A stretch of 64,000 nt of DNA. Source: Candidatus Eisenbacteria bacterium. GTDB taxonomy: Bacteria; Eisenbacteria; RBG-16-71-46; SZUA-252. How positions within the stretch are numbered: position 1 is the stretch's first letter; each line of letters starts with the position of its first letter. The position numbers were made by a program, and so were the translations under genes. Under the pieces are notes generated by a model that was not told where the DNA came from, did not search any database, and saw only the letters and a list, made by a program, of their open reading frames with translations. Shown here one piece after another: positions 53,864 to 62,289 of the stretch. The stretch covers positions 1 to 64,000 of the forward strand of contig VBOZ01000025.1 of the NCBI GenBank assembly GCA_005893305.1, read 5' to 3'.

Positions 53864-54862
53864 GTGGGCGACGCCGATCGCGAATCGTTCGAGTCGAAAT
53901 TCCAATGGATCTATCGGGACAATCCCGCGGGGCCCGCGATCGTCTGGATCCTTCACGATGAAGGCTCCCGCCGGGACGTGGGACTCGCCACGATCTTTCC
54001 GCGGCTCTTCCGCGTCCGTGGCCGCTCCGTGCGCGCCGGGATCGCCGGAGACCTTCAGGTCCACGAAGGGCATCGACAGGCGGGCCCCGCGCTCCAGCTC
54101 GAGCGCGCGGCCGTGCAGGGCGCCTGGGAGCGCGGCATCGAGTTCATGTACGGGTTTCCCAACGCGCTCGCGGAGCCGGTCATGAAGCGGATCGGCTATC
54201 GGAGGGTGGGACCCCGCGCACGCTACGTGAAGATCCTCCGCACGGCGCCCTACTTTGCCCGGCACCGCGGGACGGCGCTCTGGCGGCGCCCCTTCGGGTT
54301 CATCGTCGATCAGTTCCTGCGAGCACGGGATCTTCAGGCCGCCCGCCCGTCCAAGCGGAAGCTCGCGAGCGGACCGCTTGCCGGATTCGACGATCGGTTC
54401 GACGCGCTCTGGGGCGAGGTATCGGACGCGTACCCGGTGCTAGGCGAGCGCGATTCGAGCTATCTCCGCTGGCGCTACCCGACGGTCGGGCGGGAGGCGC
54501 ACGGCGTTTTCGGGCTCTGGGACCGCGGAACGTCCGACCTTCGGGGGTATGTGGTCCACCGGCGCCAAGGCGGCTCCGTCGATGTCCGGGACGCGATGGC
54601 TCCGGCCGACCCGGAGATCTGGTCCGCGCTTCTCGCCGCGTTCTCCGGTTGGGCGTGGGGCGGGGGAGCCCACTCGCTGGTCTGGACGGGGCTTCAGAAC
54701 GAGATGCTGGAGCAGCTCTGCCTCAAGCGGGCCGCCTTCCTCAGGCGACCCGATTCGCTCCACGTGTACGCCTTTCCGGGGCCGAGCGTGGCCGCGGGCG
54801 ATCCCGACTTCATGAACTCCGCCCCCTGGATGCTGTTCCAATCCGATGATGACTGTCCCTAG
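53864..54862 (+). CDS. GNAT-like acyltransferase, N-terminus uncertain
   Basis: GTG 53864 gives 332 residues starting near DADRESFESKFQWIYRDNPAGPA. This is a GNAT-family fold with a DLQVHEGHRQAGPALQLERA acyl-CoA binding region and FMYGFPNALAEPVMKRIGY. A second half-domain follows, as in GNAT proteins of polysaccharide loci. A plausible family N-terminus (ATG 53824, MAYSVHSVDVES) is encoded in the adjacent frame just upstream. The start may have been lost by a small indel at 53850-53870. Its 3' end overlaps the next gene by 17 bases. Confidence 0.7.
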   Translation: MGDADRESFESKFQWIYRDNPAGPAIVWILHDEGSRRDVGLATIFPRLFRVRGRSVRAGIAGDLQVHEGHRQAGPALQLERAAVQGAWERGIEFMYGFPNALAEPVMKRIGYRRVGPRARYVKILRTAPYFARHRGTALWRRPFGFIVDQFLRARDLQAARPSKRKLASGPLAGFDDRFDALWGEVSDAYPVLGERDSSYLRWRYPTVGREAHGVFGLWDRGTSDLRGYVVHRRQGGSVDVRDAMAPADPEIWSALLAAFSGWAWGGGAHSLVWTGLQNEMLEQLCLKRAAFLRRPDSLHVYAFPGPSVAAGDPDFMNSAPWMLFQSDDDCP

Positions 54863-56018
54863 CCCCCTCTGGTGGAGCCTCACGATCCTCTTCTGGGTCC
54901 TCGCGGGAATCGTCCTCTACACGTTCCTCGGGTATCCGGCGGCGTTGCTCGTGCTCTCCCGCTTGAGGCCTCGGGACGTGCGCCGCGGAACTGGAACGCC
55001 GTTCGTGAGCATCATGACGGCCGCGCGCAATGAAGCGTCCTGCATCCGGGCGACGATCGAGAACAAGTTGTCCCTCGACTACCCGGCGGATCGCCGGGAG
55101 ATCATCGTCATCTCGGACGCGTCCGACGACGGCACCGACGAGATCGTCCGTGAGTTCGCGGACCAGGGAGTCCGTCTCGTCAGGCAGAACGAGCGCGGCG
55201 GCAAGTCGGCTGCGCTCAACCTCGGGCTCGAGATCGCAAAGGGGGAGATCATCGTCTTCTCGGACGCGAATTCGATCTACGAGCGCTCCGCCCTCCGGGA
55301 GCTTGTCCGCGCCTTCGAGGACCCCTCCGTGGGATACGTCACCGGAAAGATGGTCTACACCCACCCCGACGGCTCGATCGTCGGGGAGGGCTGTTCGGCC
55401 TACATGCGCTACGAGAATCGGCTCCGGGAATGGGAGACGAAGGTCGGGTCGATCGTCGGGGTGGATGGCGGGGTGGACGCCATGAGGCGGGGCCTGTACC
55501 AACCGCTCCGTCCGGATCAGCTCCCGGATTTCGTTATGCCACTGCATGTTACGCGCGCCGGTTACCGTGTAGTCTATGAGCCCGCGGCGGTGCTCCGCGA
55601 GGCAACGACCACCAAGCCGGCGGACGAGTACCGTATGCGGGTCCGGGTCGCGCTCCGGGCGCTGTGGGCGCTCCGGGATGAACCCGACCTCCTGAACCCG
55701 TTTCGCTTCGGTGTGTTCTCATGGCAGCTCTTCTCGCACAAGGTGCTTCGGTATGGAGCGTTCGCGCCGCTTCTCCTCTTGCTCGTCGTCAGTGGCATCC
55801 TGGCGGTTCAGCCGGGGCTCTACCGGTTCCTTTTCTGGGTTCAGGCCGCAGGCTACGGGGCGGGGGCTCTTGGATTTCTTCTCTCCGGACGCCGATCCGT
55901 TCCCGGGCTTCTCTCGCTGCCGTACTACTTCATTCTGATCCAGGCAGCCTCCTGCCACGCCGTGCTCAAGCTCCTGGCTGGGCAGACGATCGTTGTCTGG
56001 AATCCGCGGACAGGATGA
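54846..56018 (+). CDS. GT2 family membrane glycosyltransferase (cellulose-synthase-like)
   Basis: The 390-residue protein has an N-terminal membrane helix (about 10-32), and then a GT2 catalytic domain: VSIMTAARNEASCI, IIVISDASDDGTDEIV, RGGKSAALNLGLEIA, IIVFSDANSIYERSALREL, GVDGGVDAMRRGLY. The C-terminus has three or more membrane helices (about 300-380). The shape resembles processive or membrane-bound GT2 enzymes that add sugars to lipid-linked glycans. The donor is unknown. Confidence 0.88.
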   Translation: MMTVPSPLWWSLTILFWVLAGIVLYTFLGYPAALLVLSRLRPRDVRRGTGTPFVSIMTAARNEASCIRATIENKLSLDYPADRREIIVISDASDDGTDEIVREFADQGVRLVRQNERGGKSAALNLGLEIAKGEIIVFSDANSIYERSALRELVRAFEDPSVGYVTGKMVYTHPDGSIVGEGCSAYMRYENRLREWETKVGSIVGVDGGVDAMRRGLYQPLRPDQLPDFVMPLHVTRAGYRVVYEPAAVLREATTTKPADEYRMRVRVALRALWALRDEPDLLNPFRFGVFSWQLFSHKVLRYGAFAPLLLLLVVSGILAVQPGLYRFLFWVQAAGYGAGALGFLLSGRRSVPGLLSLPYYFILIQAASCHAVLKLLAGQTIVVWNPRTG

Positions 56019-56040
56019 GCCGCCGCGTGAGGCGATAAGA

Positions 56041-57519
56041 ATGCCCGAGGAATCGAAAGGCGAGTTCAAATTCCTGCTGAAGCACTCCTCGGTCTACGGC
56101 ATTGGAAACCTGCTTTCCAAGGCGGTCGGCTTCATCCTGCTTCCGCTCTATACGCGGTATCTCACGCCCACGGACTACGGGATCCTCGAGCTGATCGACG
56201 TGACGGCGGGGATGATCGGGATCATTATCGGCCTCGGCGTCGCGGAGGCGGTCAGCCGCTTCTATTACGAGCCGACCGCGCTCCAGGAGCGAAACAGGGT
56301 CGTGAGCACGGCCTACTGGGTCGCGACCGCTCTCACGGGCGCCGGCGCGTTTGTCGCCTCTCTCTTCGCGGTACCGCTCGCGGGACTCGCCCTCGACTCG
56401 TCGAAGAGCGCCCCGCTCCTCCTGGTCAGCTTCGCGGCGCTCGCGATCGGGGTCATCGTCGACATAGGACAGCTGAACCTCCGTCTCCAATACAAATCGA
56501 TGGTCTTCAACGCGATCTCGATCCTGAGCCTTGTGCTCGGCGTGACGTTGAACGTCGTCTTCATCGTCGCGTTCCACTGGGGCGTCATGGGGATCCTGCT
56601 CAGCTCTTTGGTGACGCGAATCATTATCGGCCTGCCGCTCACGGTCTGGACCCTCACGCGAACCGGCCTGGGGCTGGATTGGCCACTGGCGAAGCAGATG
56701 GTCCGGTTCGGAGCGCCGCTCGTCCCGTCGAGCTTGGCGTCCACTCTGGTCAACTATTCCGACCGCTACTTCATCAAGCACTTCGCGTCGATCGCGGACG
56801 CGGGCATCTGGGGTCTCGCGAACAAGATGGGGACGGCGATCCACATGCTGATCACCTCTCCCTTCATCATGACGTTCTTGCCGCGCCGATTCGAGATCGT
56901 GAAGCGCGCGGATGCGCCGGAGACGTTCGCTCGCGTGGGCGAATACTTTTTCCTCGCCATCACGACGTGCGGGCTCTTTGTCGTGCTCTTCGTCGACGAA
57001 ATTCTTCTGGTCATGACCACCCCCGGCTTCTACTCGGCGGGCGCTCTCGTCCCGTGGATCGTGCTGTCGATGGTCCTGTTCGGAATGAAGTATCACTTCG
57101 AGTTCGGGATCCTCTACGCAAAGAAGACGCACCATTACGCGGTGATCAACATGGCGACCGCGGTCCTTCACGTTACGCTCAACCTCATTCTCGTCCGCGC
57201 CTACGGAGTCTTCGGGGCCGCGCTGGCGGCTGTCGGGACCGTGAGCTTCAATACCGTCGCGGTCTACGTGGCGGGTCAACGGCTCTATGCGATCCCGTTC
57301 GACTTCGGCCGCCAATTCCGGGTCGCCGGGATCGCGGCCCTTCTCTTCTTCGCCTCGCGGCTCATTCATTTCCCGAGGCTGGCGGAGACTGTCGTTTTCA
57401 AGGGAGGGCTCTTCCTCGCGTTTCCCGTGCTTCTGTTCTTGACGCGCGCCATCTCGCGGGAGGATGTCGGGCGGGCCGGAAGCTTCGTCGCTCGTCGGCT
57501 CGGCCTCGAAAGGCAGTAG
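56041..57519 (+). CDS. wzx: Wzx-type polysaccharide flippase
   Basis: ATG 56041 gives 492 residues with about 12-14 hydrophobic segments and the typical start of the family, FKFLLKHSSVYGIGNLLSKAVGF and LLPLYTRYLTPTDYGILELI. Polysacc_synt-type features continue (VRFGAPLVPSSLASTLVNYSDRYFIK). It moves the lipid-linked repeat unit across the inner membrane. It begins 22 bases after the GT2 gene, and the next GTG is one base after its stop. Confidence 0.92.
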   Translation: MPEESKGEFKFLLKHSSVYGIGNLLSKAVGFILLPLYTRYLTPTDYGILELIDVTAGMIGIIIGLGVAEAVSRFYYEPTALQERNRVVSTAYWVATALTGAGAFVASLFAVPLAGLALDSSKSAPLLLVSFAALAIGVIVDIGQLNLRLQYKSMVFNAISILSLVLGVTLNVVFIVAFHWGVMGILLSSLVTRIIIGLPLTVWTLTRTGLGLDWPLAKQMVRFGAPLVPSSLASTLVNYSDRYFIKHFASIADAGIWGLANKMGTAIHMLITSPFIMTFLPRRFEIVKRADAPETFARVGEYFFLAITTCGLFVVLFVDEILLVMTTPGFYSAGALVPWIVLSMVLFGMKYHFEFGILYAKKTHHYAVINMATAVLHVTLNLILVRAYGVFGAALAAVGTVSFNTVAVYVAGQRLYAIPFDFGRQFRVAGIAALLFFASRLIHFPRLAETVVFKGGLFLAFPVLLFLTRAISREDVGRAGSFVARRLGLERQ

Positions 57520-57520
57520 G

Positions 57521-58873
57521 GTGGATCTGCGCGCCTCTTTGACCCGGAGCCTTTTCTATCCCCTCTGGGATCTGAAGGACCGAAGCGCACGGCTCTCCGA
57601 GTGGCGCTCGCTCGAGCGGAGCCAATGGCATCCGCGGCGGGAGCTGGAGCGCGTTCGCTGGGACCTGGCCGGCCGGCTGGTCGAGTACGCCTACCAGCAC
57701 TGCCTGACCCACAGGGCGAGGCTCGAGGAGGCCGGGATGACCCGCGCCTCGGACGTCACGCCCGAGACCTGGACGCGTATACCGGTCCTGACCAAGCAAG
57801 AGATCCGCGAGCACGAGGACGGCCTACGCTCGGATCTCTATCGAATTGAGGATCTCGTCCTCGCAAAGACCGGCGGCTCCACCGGCACGGCGCTCCGCGT
57901 CTACTACGACCGGGCGTCGCAAGCGCGCCACAACGCCGCGGCCCTGCGGAGCGACCGGTGGTCCGGATGGGAGATCGGGATGCGGAAGGTCGCCGTATGG
58001 GGCAACCCTCCCGTGGCCCGAACCATCAAGGCTCGGCTTCGAAACGCTCTGCATGACCGGATGGAGTACCTCGATACGATGGAGATCAACGAGGCCTCCC
58101 TGAGCCGCTTCCTCGAGATCTGCAGGCGGCCGGAGCCCTTTGCAATCATGGGGCACGCCCACTCCATTTTCATAGCCGCGCGCTGGCTGGAAGCGCGAGG
58201 CGAGATCTCGGTGCGCCCCCGTGGCGTGATCACTACGTCGATGATGCTCCTTGCCCCCGAACGGGAGACGATCGAGCGCGTCTTCGGATGCCGGGTGACG
58301 GATCGCTACGGGTGCGAAGAGGTGGGGCTCATCGGTTGCGAGTGCGAACGTCACCAAGGCATGCACGTCCCCGCGGAGCACCTTCTGGTCGAGTGCCTCC
58401 GGGACGATGGGACTCCCGCCCTGGCGGGCGAGGAGGGCCGTATCGTCGTCACCGACCTCGTGAACCGGGGGATGCCGTTGATCCGCTATCGGGTCGAAGA
58501 TCGCGGAATTCTCAGCGATCGCTCGTGCCCTTGCGGCCGCGCGCTACCGCTTCTCGAGAAGGTGACGGGTCGAACGGCCGACTTTCTGGTGCGGGCCGAT
58601 CGGACGCTCGTCGCCGGGGTGTCGCTCGTCGAAAGGACGCTCACCGCGATCCCCGGGTTGGAGCAGATGCAAATCGTCCAGGAGGCGATCGGGAGCTTCT
58701 CGCTGAAGGTGGTGTCCAGCGCCGGTTATGGCGTTGCTTCCGAGGAAGCCCTTCGCGCCGAGCTCCGGAGCGTGTTCGGCGCGGACACCGACGTTCGAAT
58801 CGAAACCGTCGAGCGCATCCCCCAGGAACCCTCAGGGAAATACCGATTCTCCATCTCCAAGGTAGCCTACTGA
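57521..58873 (+). CDS. PaaK/CapK-like adenylate-forming protein
   Basis: GTG 57521 gives 450 residues similar to phenylacetate-CoA ligase and the capsule protein CapK: AKTGGSTGTALRVYYDR (nucleotide loop), MGHAHSIFIAARWLEARG, DRYGCEEVGLIGCEC, MPLIRYRVEDRG, CPCGRALPLLEKVTGR, and the C-terminal PQEPSGKYRFSIS with the catalytic Lys. CapK-like proteins in glycan loci are thought to activate an acid for attachment to the polymer. It overlaps the deacetylase start. Confidence 0.88.
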   Translation: MDLRASLTRSLFYPLWDLKDRSARLSEWRSLERSQWHPRRELERVRWDLAGRLVEYAYQHCLTHRARLEEAGMTRASDVTPETWTRIPVLTKQEIREHEDGLRSDLYRIEDLVLAKTGGSTGTALRVYYDRASQARHNAAALRSDRWSGWEIGMRKVAVWGNPPVARTIKARLRNALHDRMEYLDTMEINEASLSRFLEICRRPEPFAIMGHAHSIFIAARWLEARGEISVRPRGVITTSMMLLAPERETIERVFGCRVTDRYGCEEVGLIGCECERHQGMHVPAEHLLVECLRDDGTPALAGEEGRIVVTDLVNRGMPLIRYRVEDRGILSDRSCPCGRALPLLEKVTGRTADFLVRADRTLVAGVSLVERTLTAIPGLEQMQIVQEAIGSFSLKVVSSAGYGVASEEALRAELRSVFGADTDVRIETVERIPQEPSGKYRFSISKVAY

Positions 58874-59913
58874 TGACCCCCGCCGTCGCGGCCGCTTTGC
58901 TTCCGTTGGCACTCCTCTACCGCGCGAAGCAGGCCACAATTGGCGCCCTCGAGCAGGGTGGCGGCCTCGACGTCGTCCGATGGCTCACGCGCCGCACCCC
59001 CCGAATCTTGGTGTTTCATCGGTTCGGGCCAAAAAACACACTGAGGCTCATGGGCGCGGACAATTTCGAGCGCCAGATCGCGTACCTGAAATCGCGCTTC
59101 CGGATCCTTCCGCTCGGCGATCTCGCGGCAGCCCGCCGTGCCGGGACCTCCGCTCCGACGAACGCGGTCGCGATCACCGTGGACGACGGCTACGAAGACT
59201 TCTACAAATACGCCTTTCCCATCCTGAAACGACACGCGGTGCCCGCCACGCTCTTCGTGGTCTCGCGCTTCGCGGCGGGGGAGTTGTGGCTCTGGCCCGA
59301 CCTCATCCAATACGCGGTGGATGGCTCGAATCGGCGCGAGCTCACGTTCGATCTCGGCTCCATGCGGGGGCACTGGAACCTCGAGAGCGCGGAGGGGAGA
59401 TTCGCGGCCTGGTCGGACATCGCGGATTATTGCCTGACGCTTGGGACCTCTGGAACGCGCGATCTGACGACCGGTCTTCTGGAAGCTCTCGGGGTGGAGG
59501 CACCGCCATCGCCGCCGCCTGAGGTACGGGCGGCCTCCTGGGACCAGCTGCGGGAGATGGCGGCCGGAGGGATCGAGATCGGCTCCCACTCGCGCTCCCA
59601 CCCGCGACTGTCGCTCCTCTCACAGGATGAGCTGCGCGATGAAATCGAAGGATCAAAGAGGGATATCGAGGCTCAGATCTCGCGCCCGGTCACCTCGTTT
59701 GCCTACCCAAACGGGAGGGAGCAGGATTTCGATGACCGATGCAAGCGGGCGGTGGCGGCGGCGGGGTACTCACACGCCGTGGCCGGGTACTACGGACCGG
59801 ACGTGCTCCGAGACGTTTTCGCCTTCAAGCGCCTTTCCATCGACACGGACTGGAACGACTTCCTCAAGGCTGTCTGCGGCATGAAGCACCTGGCCCGAAT
59901 TCTCGAACGCTAG
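58873..59913 (+). CDS. Polysaccharide deacetylase (NodB homology)
   Basis: This 346-residue protein has the CE4 motifs: FHRFG, ITVDDGYEDFYKYAFPIL (catalytic Asp and metal Asp), IEIGSHSRSHPRLSLLS (metal His pair), and FAYPNGREQDFD. A short hydrophobic stretch at the N-terminus (about 4-17) may anchor it. It probably removes N-acetyl groups from the glycan or its precursor. The next gene converges, with 21 bases between stops. Confidence 0.92.
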   Translation: MTPAVAAALLPLALLYRAKQATIGALEQGGGLDVVRWLTRRTPRILVFHRFGPKNTLRLMGADNFERQIAYLKSRFRILPLGDLAAARRAGTSAPTNAVAITVDDGYEDFYKYAFPILKRHAVPATLFVVSRFAAGELWLWPDLIQYAVDGSNRRELTFDLGSMRGHWNLESAEGRFAAWSDIADYCLTLGTSGTRDLTTGLLEALGVEAPPSPPPEVRAASWDQLREMAAGGIEIGSHSRSHPRLSLLSQDELRDEIEGSKRDIEAQISRPVTSFAYPNGREQDFDDRCKRAVAAAGYSHAVAGYYGPDVLRDVFAFKRLSIDTDWNDFLKAVCGMKHLARILER

Positions 59914-59934
59914 CAGCTCAGCGTTGCGCGAACT

Positions 59935-60966
59935 TCAGGAGCTCGCGCGACCATTCTCATGATCCGGCCGCCCAGTCCTTGCCACGGTGTGGACCTCGAT
60001 CCTGCGGCGGTCGTTCGCCAGCCAGGGGAGCACGAGCTTTGCAACCCCCTTCCACGCGGGAAGGTACCGTGGCTGCTGTCGGAGCGCGCGCGCGTAGAAG
60101 GCGAGGGCATTCAGCGGGCGCCGGTCGAGTACTCGGATCGATTCTCCACGTCCCACGTACGTGTGCGCCCACGCCTCCGCCACCGTCGCGGGATCCACCA
60201 AACCCGGATTCCCTTCGATGAAACGCCTCATGATCCGCACGGCGCAGCTGAAGCGCCCCTCGAGGTTGTGGGACATCTGCCCCGGCCATTGCCGGTAGTA
60301 GTAGGTCACTCTGTCGAGGACGCGGAACTCGTACTTCGTTGAGATCCGAAGCCACAGGTCGTAGTCGACGCTCATCGGTAGATCCTCGTCGAATGCGCCC
60401 ACCGCATCGAAGCACTCGCGGCGGACGACCGAGGTCATGCCCGTGACGAAGTTCTTGATCAGAAGTTTGCCCGATATCGCCCCGGAGTGGTACACGGGCC
60501 GCGTGGTCGGGAGGTAGGTGCCGGCCGCATCGATACACTGGAAATCGGTATAGACGACCCCCACGCGCGGCGCATCCTGGAACAGCGGAATCTGAAGCTC
60601 GAGCTTGTCCGGCGACCACATGTCGTCCGCGTCCAGGAATGCGACGAAGGGCCCGCGAGACTCGCGGATCCCCCGATTCTTGGCCCGTGACTGTCCGCCG
60701 TTCTTCTGGCGGTGGTAAAAGATCTGAGGGTTGCCCGCGAAGGTCTCCATGACCCTCTCCGTTTCGTCCGTCGACCCATCGTCCACGACGTGGATTTCGA
60801 CGGGGGAGTAACTCTGGGCGAGGGCAGAATGGATCGCGTCCGGCAGGTATCGGGCCATGTTGTACGAGGCGATGACGACGCTGACCAGTGGGGGAACGAC
60901 GAGCGGGGGAACGGCGCGAGGCCGATCGTGCTCGGAGTCCTGCGGGGACGATAGATCGGGCATCAA
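59935..60966 (-). CDS. GT2 family glycosyltransferase
   Basis: The 343-residue soluble GT-A enzyme has VSVVIASYNMARYLPDAIHSAL, VEIHVVDDGSTDETERVM, GGQSRAKNRGIRESRG, FVAFLDADDMWSPDKLE (the DxD motif), and MSVDYDLWLRIS (catalytic Asp). ATG 60963 is an alternative start one codon on. It is on the opposite strand to most of the locus, next to the secreted protein gene; the two may share a transcript from the 62.1 kb divergent region. Confidence 0.92.
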   Translation of the reverse strand: MMPDLSSPQDSEHDRPRAVPPLVVPPLVSVVIASYNMARYLPDAIHSALAQSYSPVEIHVVDDGSTDETERVMETFAGNPQIFYHRQKNGGQSRAKNRGIRESRGPFVAFLDADDMWSPDKLELQIPLFQDAPRVGVVYTDFQCIDAAGTYLPTTRPVYHSGAISGKLLIKNFVTGMTSVVRRECFDAVGAFDEDLPMSVDYDLWLRISTKYEFRVLDRVTYYYRQWPGQMSHNLEGRFSCAVRIMRRFIEGNPGLVDPATVAEAWAHTYVGRGESIRVLDRRPLNALAFYARALRQQPRYLPAWKGVAKLVLPWLANDRRRIEVHTVARTGRPDHENGRASS

Positions 60967-60985
60967 GCGGGCGTTGCCGAGGCCC

Positions 60986-62089
60986 CTACGGCCCCGGACG
61001 GACGACTAGGCTGTTCACAGCGGCCGGTGAAATCGTATCGAGAACTGGCGGCGGGCAGGTGGCACACGGTGGGATGCCCACCGCGTTGACCAAGCCATTC
61101 CGGTTGAACACGTAGAGATACGAGTTCGCAAGGTTCGCAAAGGCCCCTTGGTTCACGGTGATGTCGATCGAGCTCGGAGTCCAGCGGGTCGGGACTTGGA
61201 TCTCTCTCAAGGTGCACGCGGCGTACGTGGGCATGTTCCCGATCTCGACGTGAGCTTGGGTGGTATCCACGTAGCAGTTGTCCCAGAAGGTGTATGCGTC
61301 GCCCGACGTGCCGCAGCTTCCGACCGCGTCGTGGCCGAGATAGTTTCCGAAGTAGAAGTCCGACCAGTAGGAGGTGCTGTTCGGCGTGGTGTTCCAGGCG
61401 TGGGGGAAGTTCACCCACAACACGTTGTCGACCCACAAGAGCGCCGTTCCGTCATTCGTGTTGGCGGACGACATCTCGAAGTAGCCCTGGAGGTGGGTCC
61501 ATTTGTCACGCAGATATGGAGTTCCGCCCATCGCGGGCCAGGTGTCGGTCTTCCCGGAGCCCGATCCGTCTTGATCCATATGCGTGGAATTGTCGCAATA
61601 GACGTTGAAGTAGAGATTAGGCGTATAGGTGTTCGCGTGAATTCGGAATAGCTTGTGGTTCCTGGAAGGGGGCGATGCCGCCTTGTAGTAGTACCAGGCG
61701 TCGATGTAGAGGTGATTCAGGTTGTTCACGCCCACGATCCCGAAGTTCGTGGCGTAATCTCCATTCTCGAAGGCGCACCGGACACTCTTGCTCGAATTGG
61801 TACGCAGGACCGCGTTGGAGAAGGTCACCTCGTTGTCGTCCCGGTAGTACGGACCGGTGTACAGAGCTCCTGGCGTTCCGGACTCGAAATTGTCCCAACG
61901 CATCGGCGCCGCGACGCCCTTGGAGCCGAATCCGGAGCCGGTGATCGTGAGAGGGAGGCCCTGTTGGGCTGTGCCGCTCACGCCCGTGATTATGGGGAGA
62001 ACCTGCGCCGATACAAGACTTGCCATCCCCAAGGCGCAAAGAATCACGCTGCTAAGCGCGACGAACCGAATGCGTCGTCCCCGAGTCAT
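60986..62089 (-). CDS. Secreted IPT/TIG and jelly-roll-like protein
   Basis: ATG 62089 follows GGAGGGG and starts a clear signal peptide (VALSSVILCALGMASLVSAQ); the upstream ATG at 62113 is less likely. After a short TIG-like stretch (ITGVSGTAQQGLPLTITGSG, about 33-52) comes a Tyr/Asn/Trp-rich domain (YIDAWYYYKAA, KWTHLQGYFEMSS, TALLWVDNVLWVNF). It resembles concanavalin-like jelly rolls of polysaccharide-binding proteins or lyases. The base composition is less GC-rich than its neighbours. A second TIG-like start (LDTISPAAVNSL) ends the protein. Its function is unknown. Confidence 0.75.
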   Translation of the reverse strand: MTRGRRIRFVALSSVILCALGMASLVSAQVLPIITGVSGTAQQGLPLTITGSGFGSKGVAAPMRWDNFESGTPGALYTGPYYRDDNEVTFSNAVLRTNSSKSVRCAFENGDYATNFGIVGVNNLNHLYIDAWYYYKAASPPSRNHKLFRIHANTYTPNLYFNVYCDNSTHMDQDGSGSGKTDTWPAMGGTPYLRDKWTHLQGYFEMSSANTNDGTALLWVDNVLWVNFPHAWNTTPNSTSYWSDFYFGNYLGHDAVGSCGTSGDAYTFWDNCYVDTTQAHVEIGNMPTYAACTLREIQVPTRWTPSSIDITVNQGAFANLANSYLYVFNRNGLVNAVGIPPCATCPPPVLDTISPAAVNSLVVRPGP

Positions 62090-62222
62090 GATGTACCCCT
62101 CCGGTCCATTCATTTCTAGATGTTACTCGCTATTAGGCGCCGGATGCTCCCCCAATATGACGTTCATCGGCAGCCAATCGGGGAATTTTGAGCAAGAAAT
62201 GCGCCACGACCCCGACGTAGTG

Positions 62223-62228
62223 TATAAT
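62223..62228 (+). promoter_or_regulatory. Possible -10 box (TATAAT) before the polymerase gene
   Basis: A perfect TATAAT lies 62 bases before the ATG at 62290, in the 200-base divergent gap. No good -35 box is found at the usual distance (TGCGCC at 62200-62205 is the nearest), so activator help or chance must be considered. Confidence 0.35.
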
Positions 62229-62289
62229 ACCCAAGTCGGAGCCTGCGTCATAGGCAAAAACCCGCCGCGGTGTCCGACGTACCAGCCTA

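Noticed and set aside
49054-54862. Exosortase/PEP-CTERM locus
   Set aside because: The AsnB-ACP-ligase set recalls such loci, but no exosortase or PEP-CTERM protein is found in the window.
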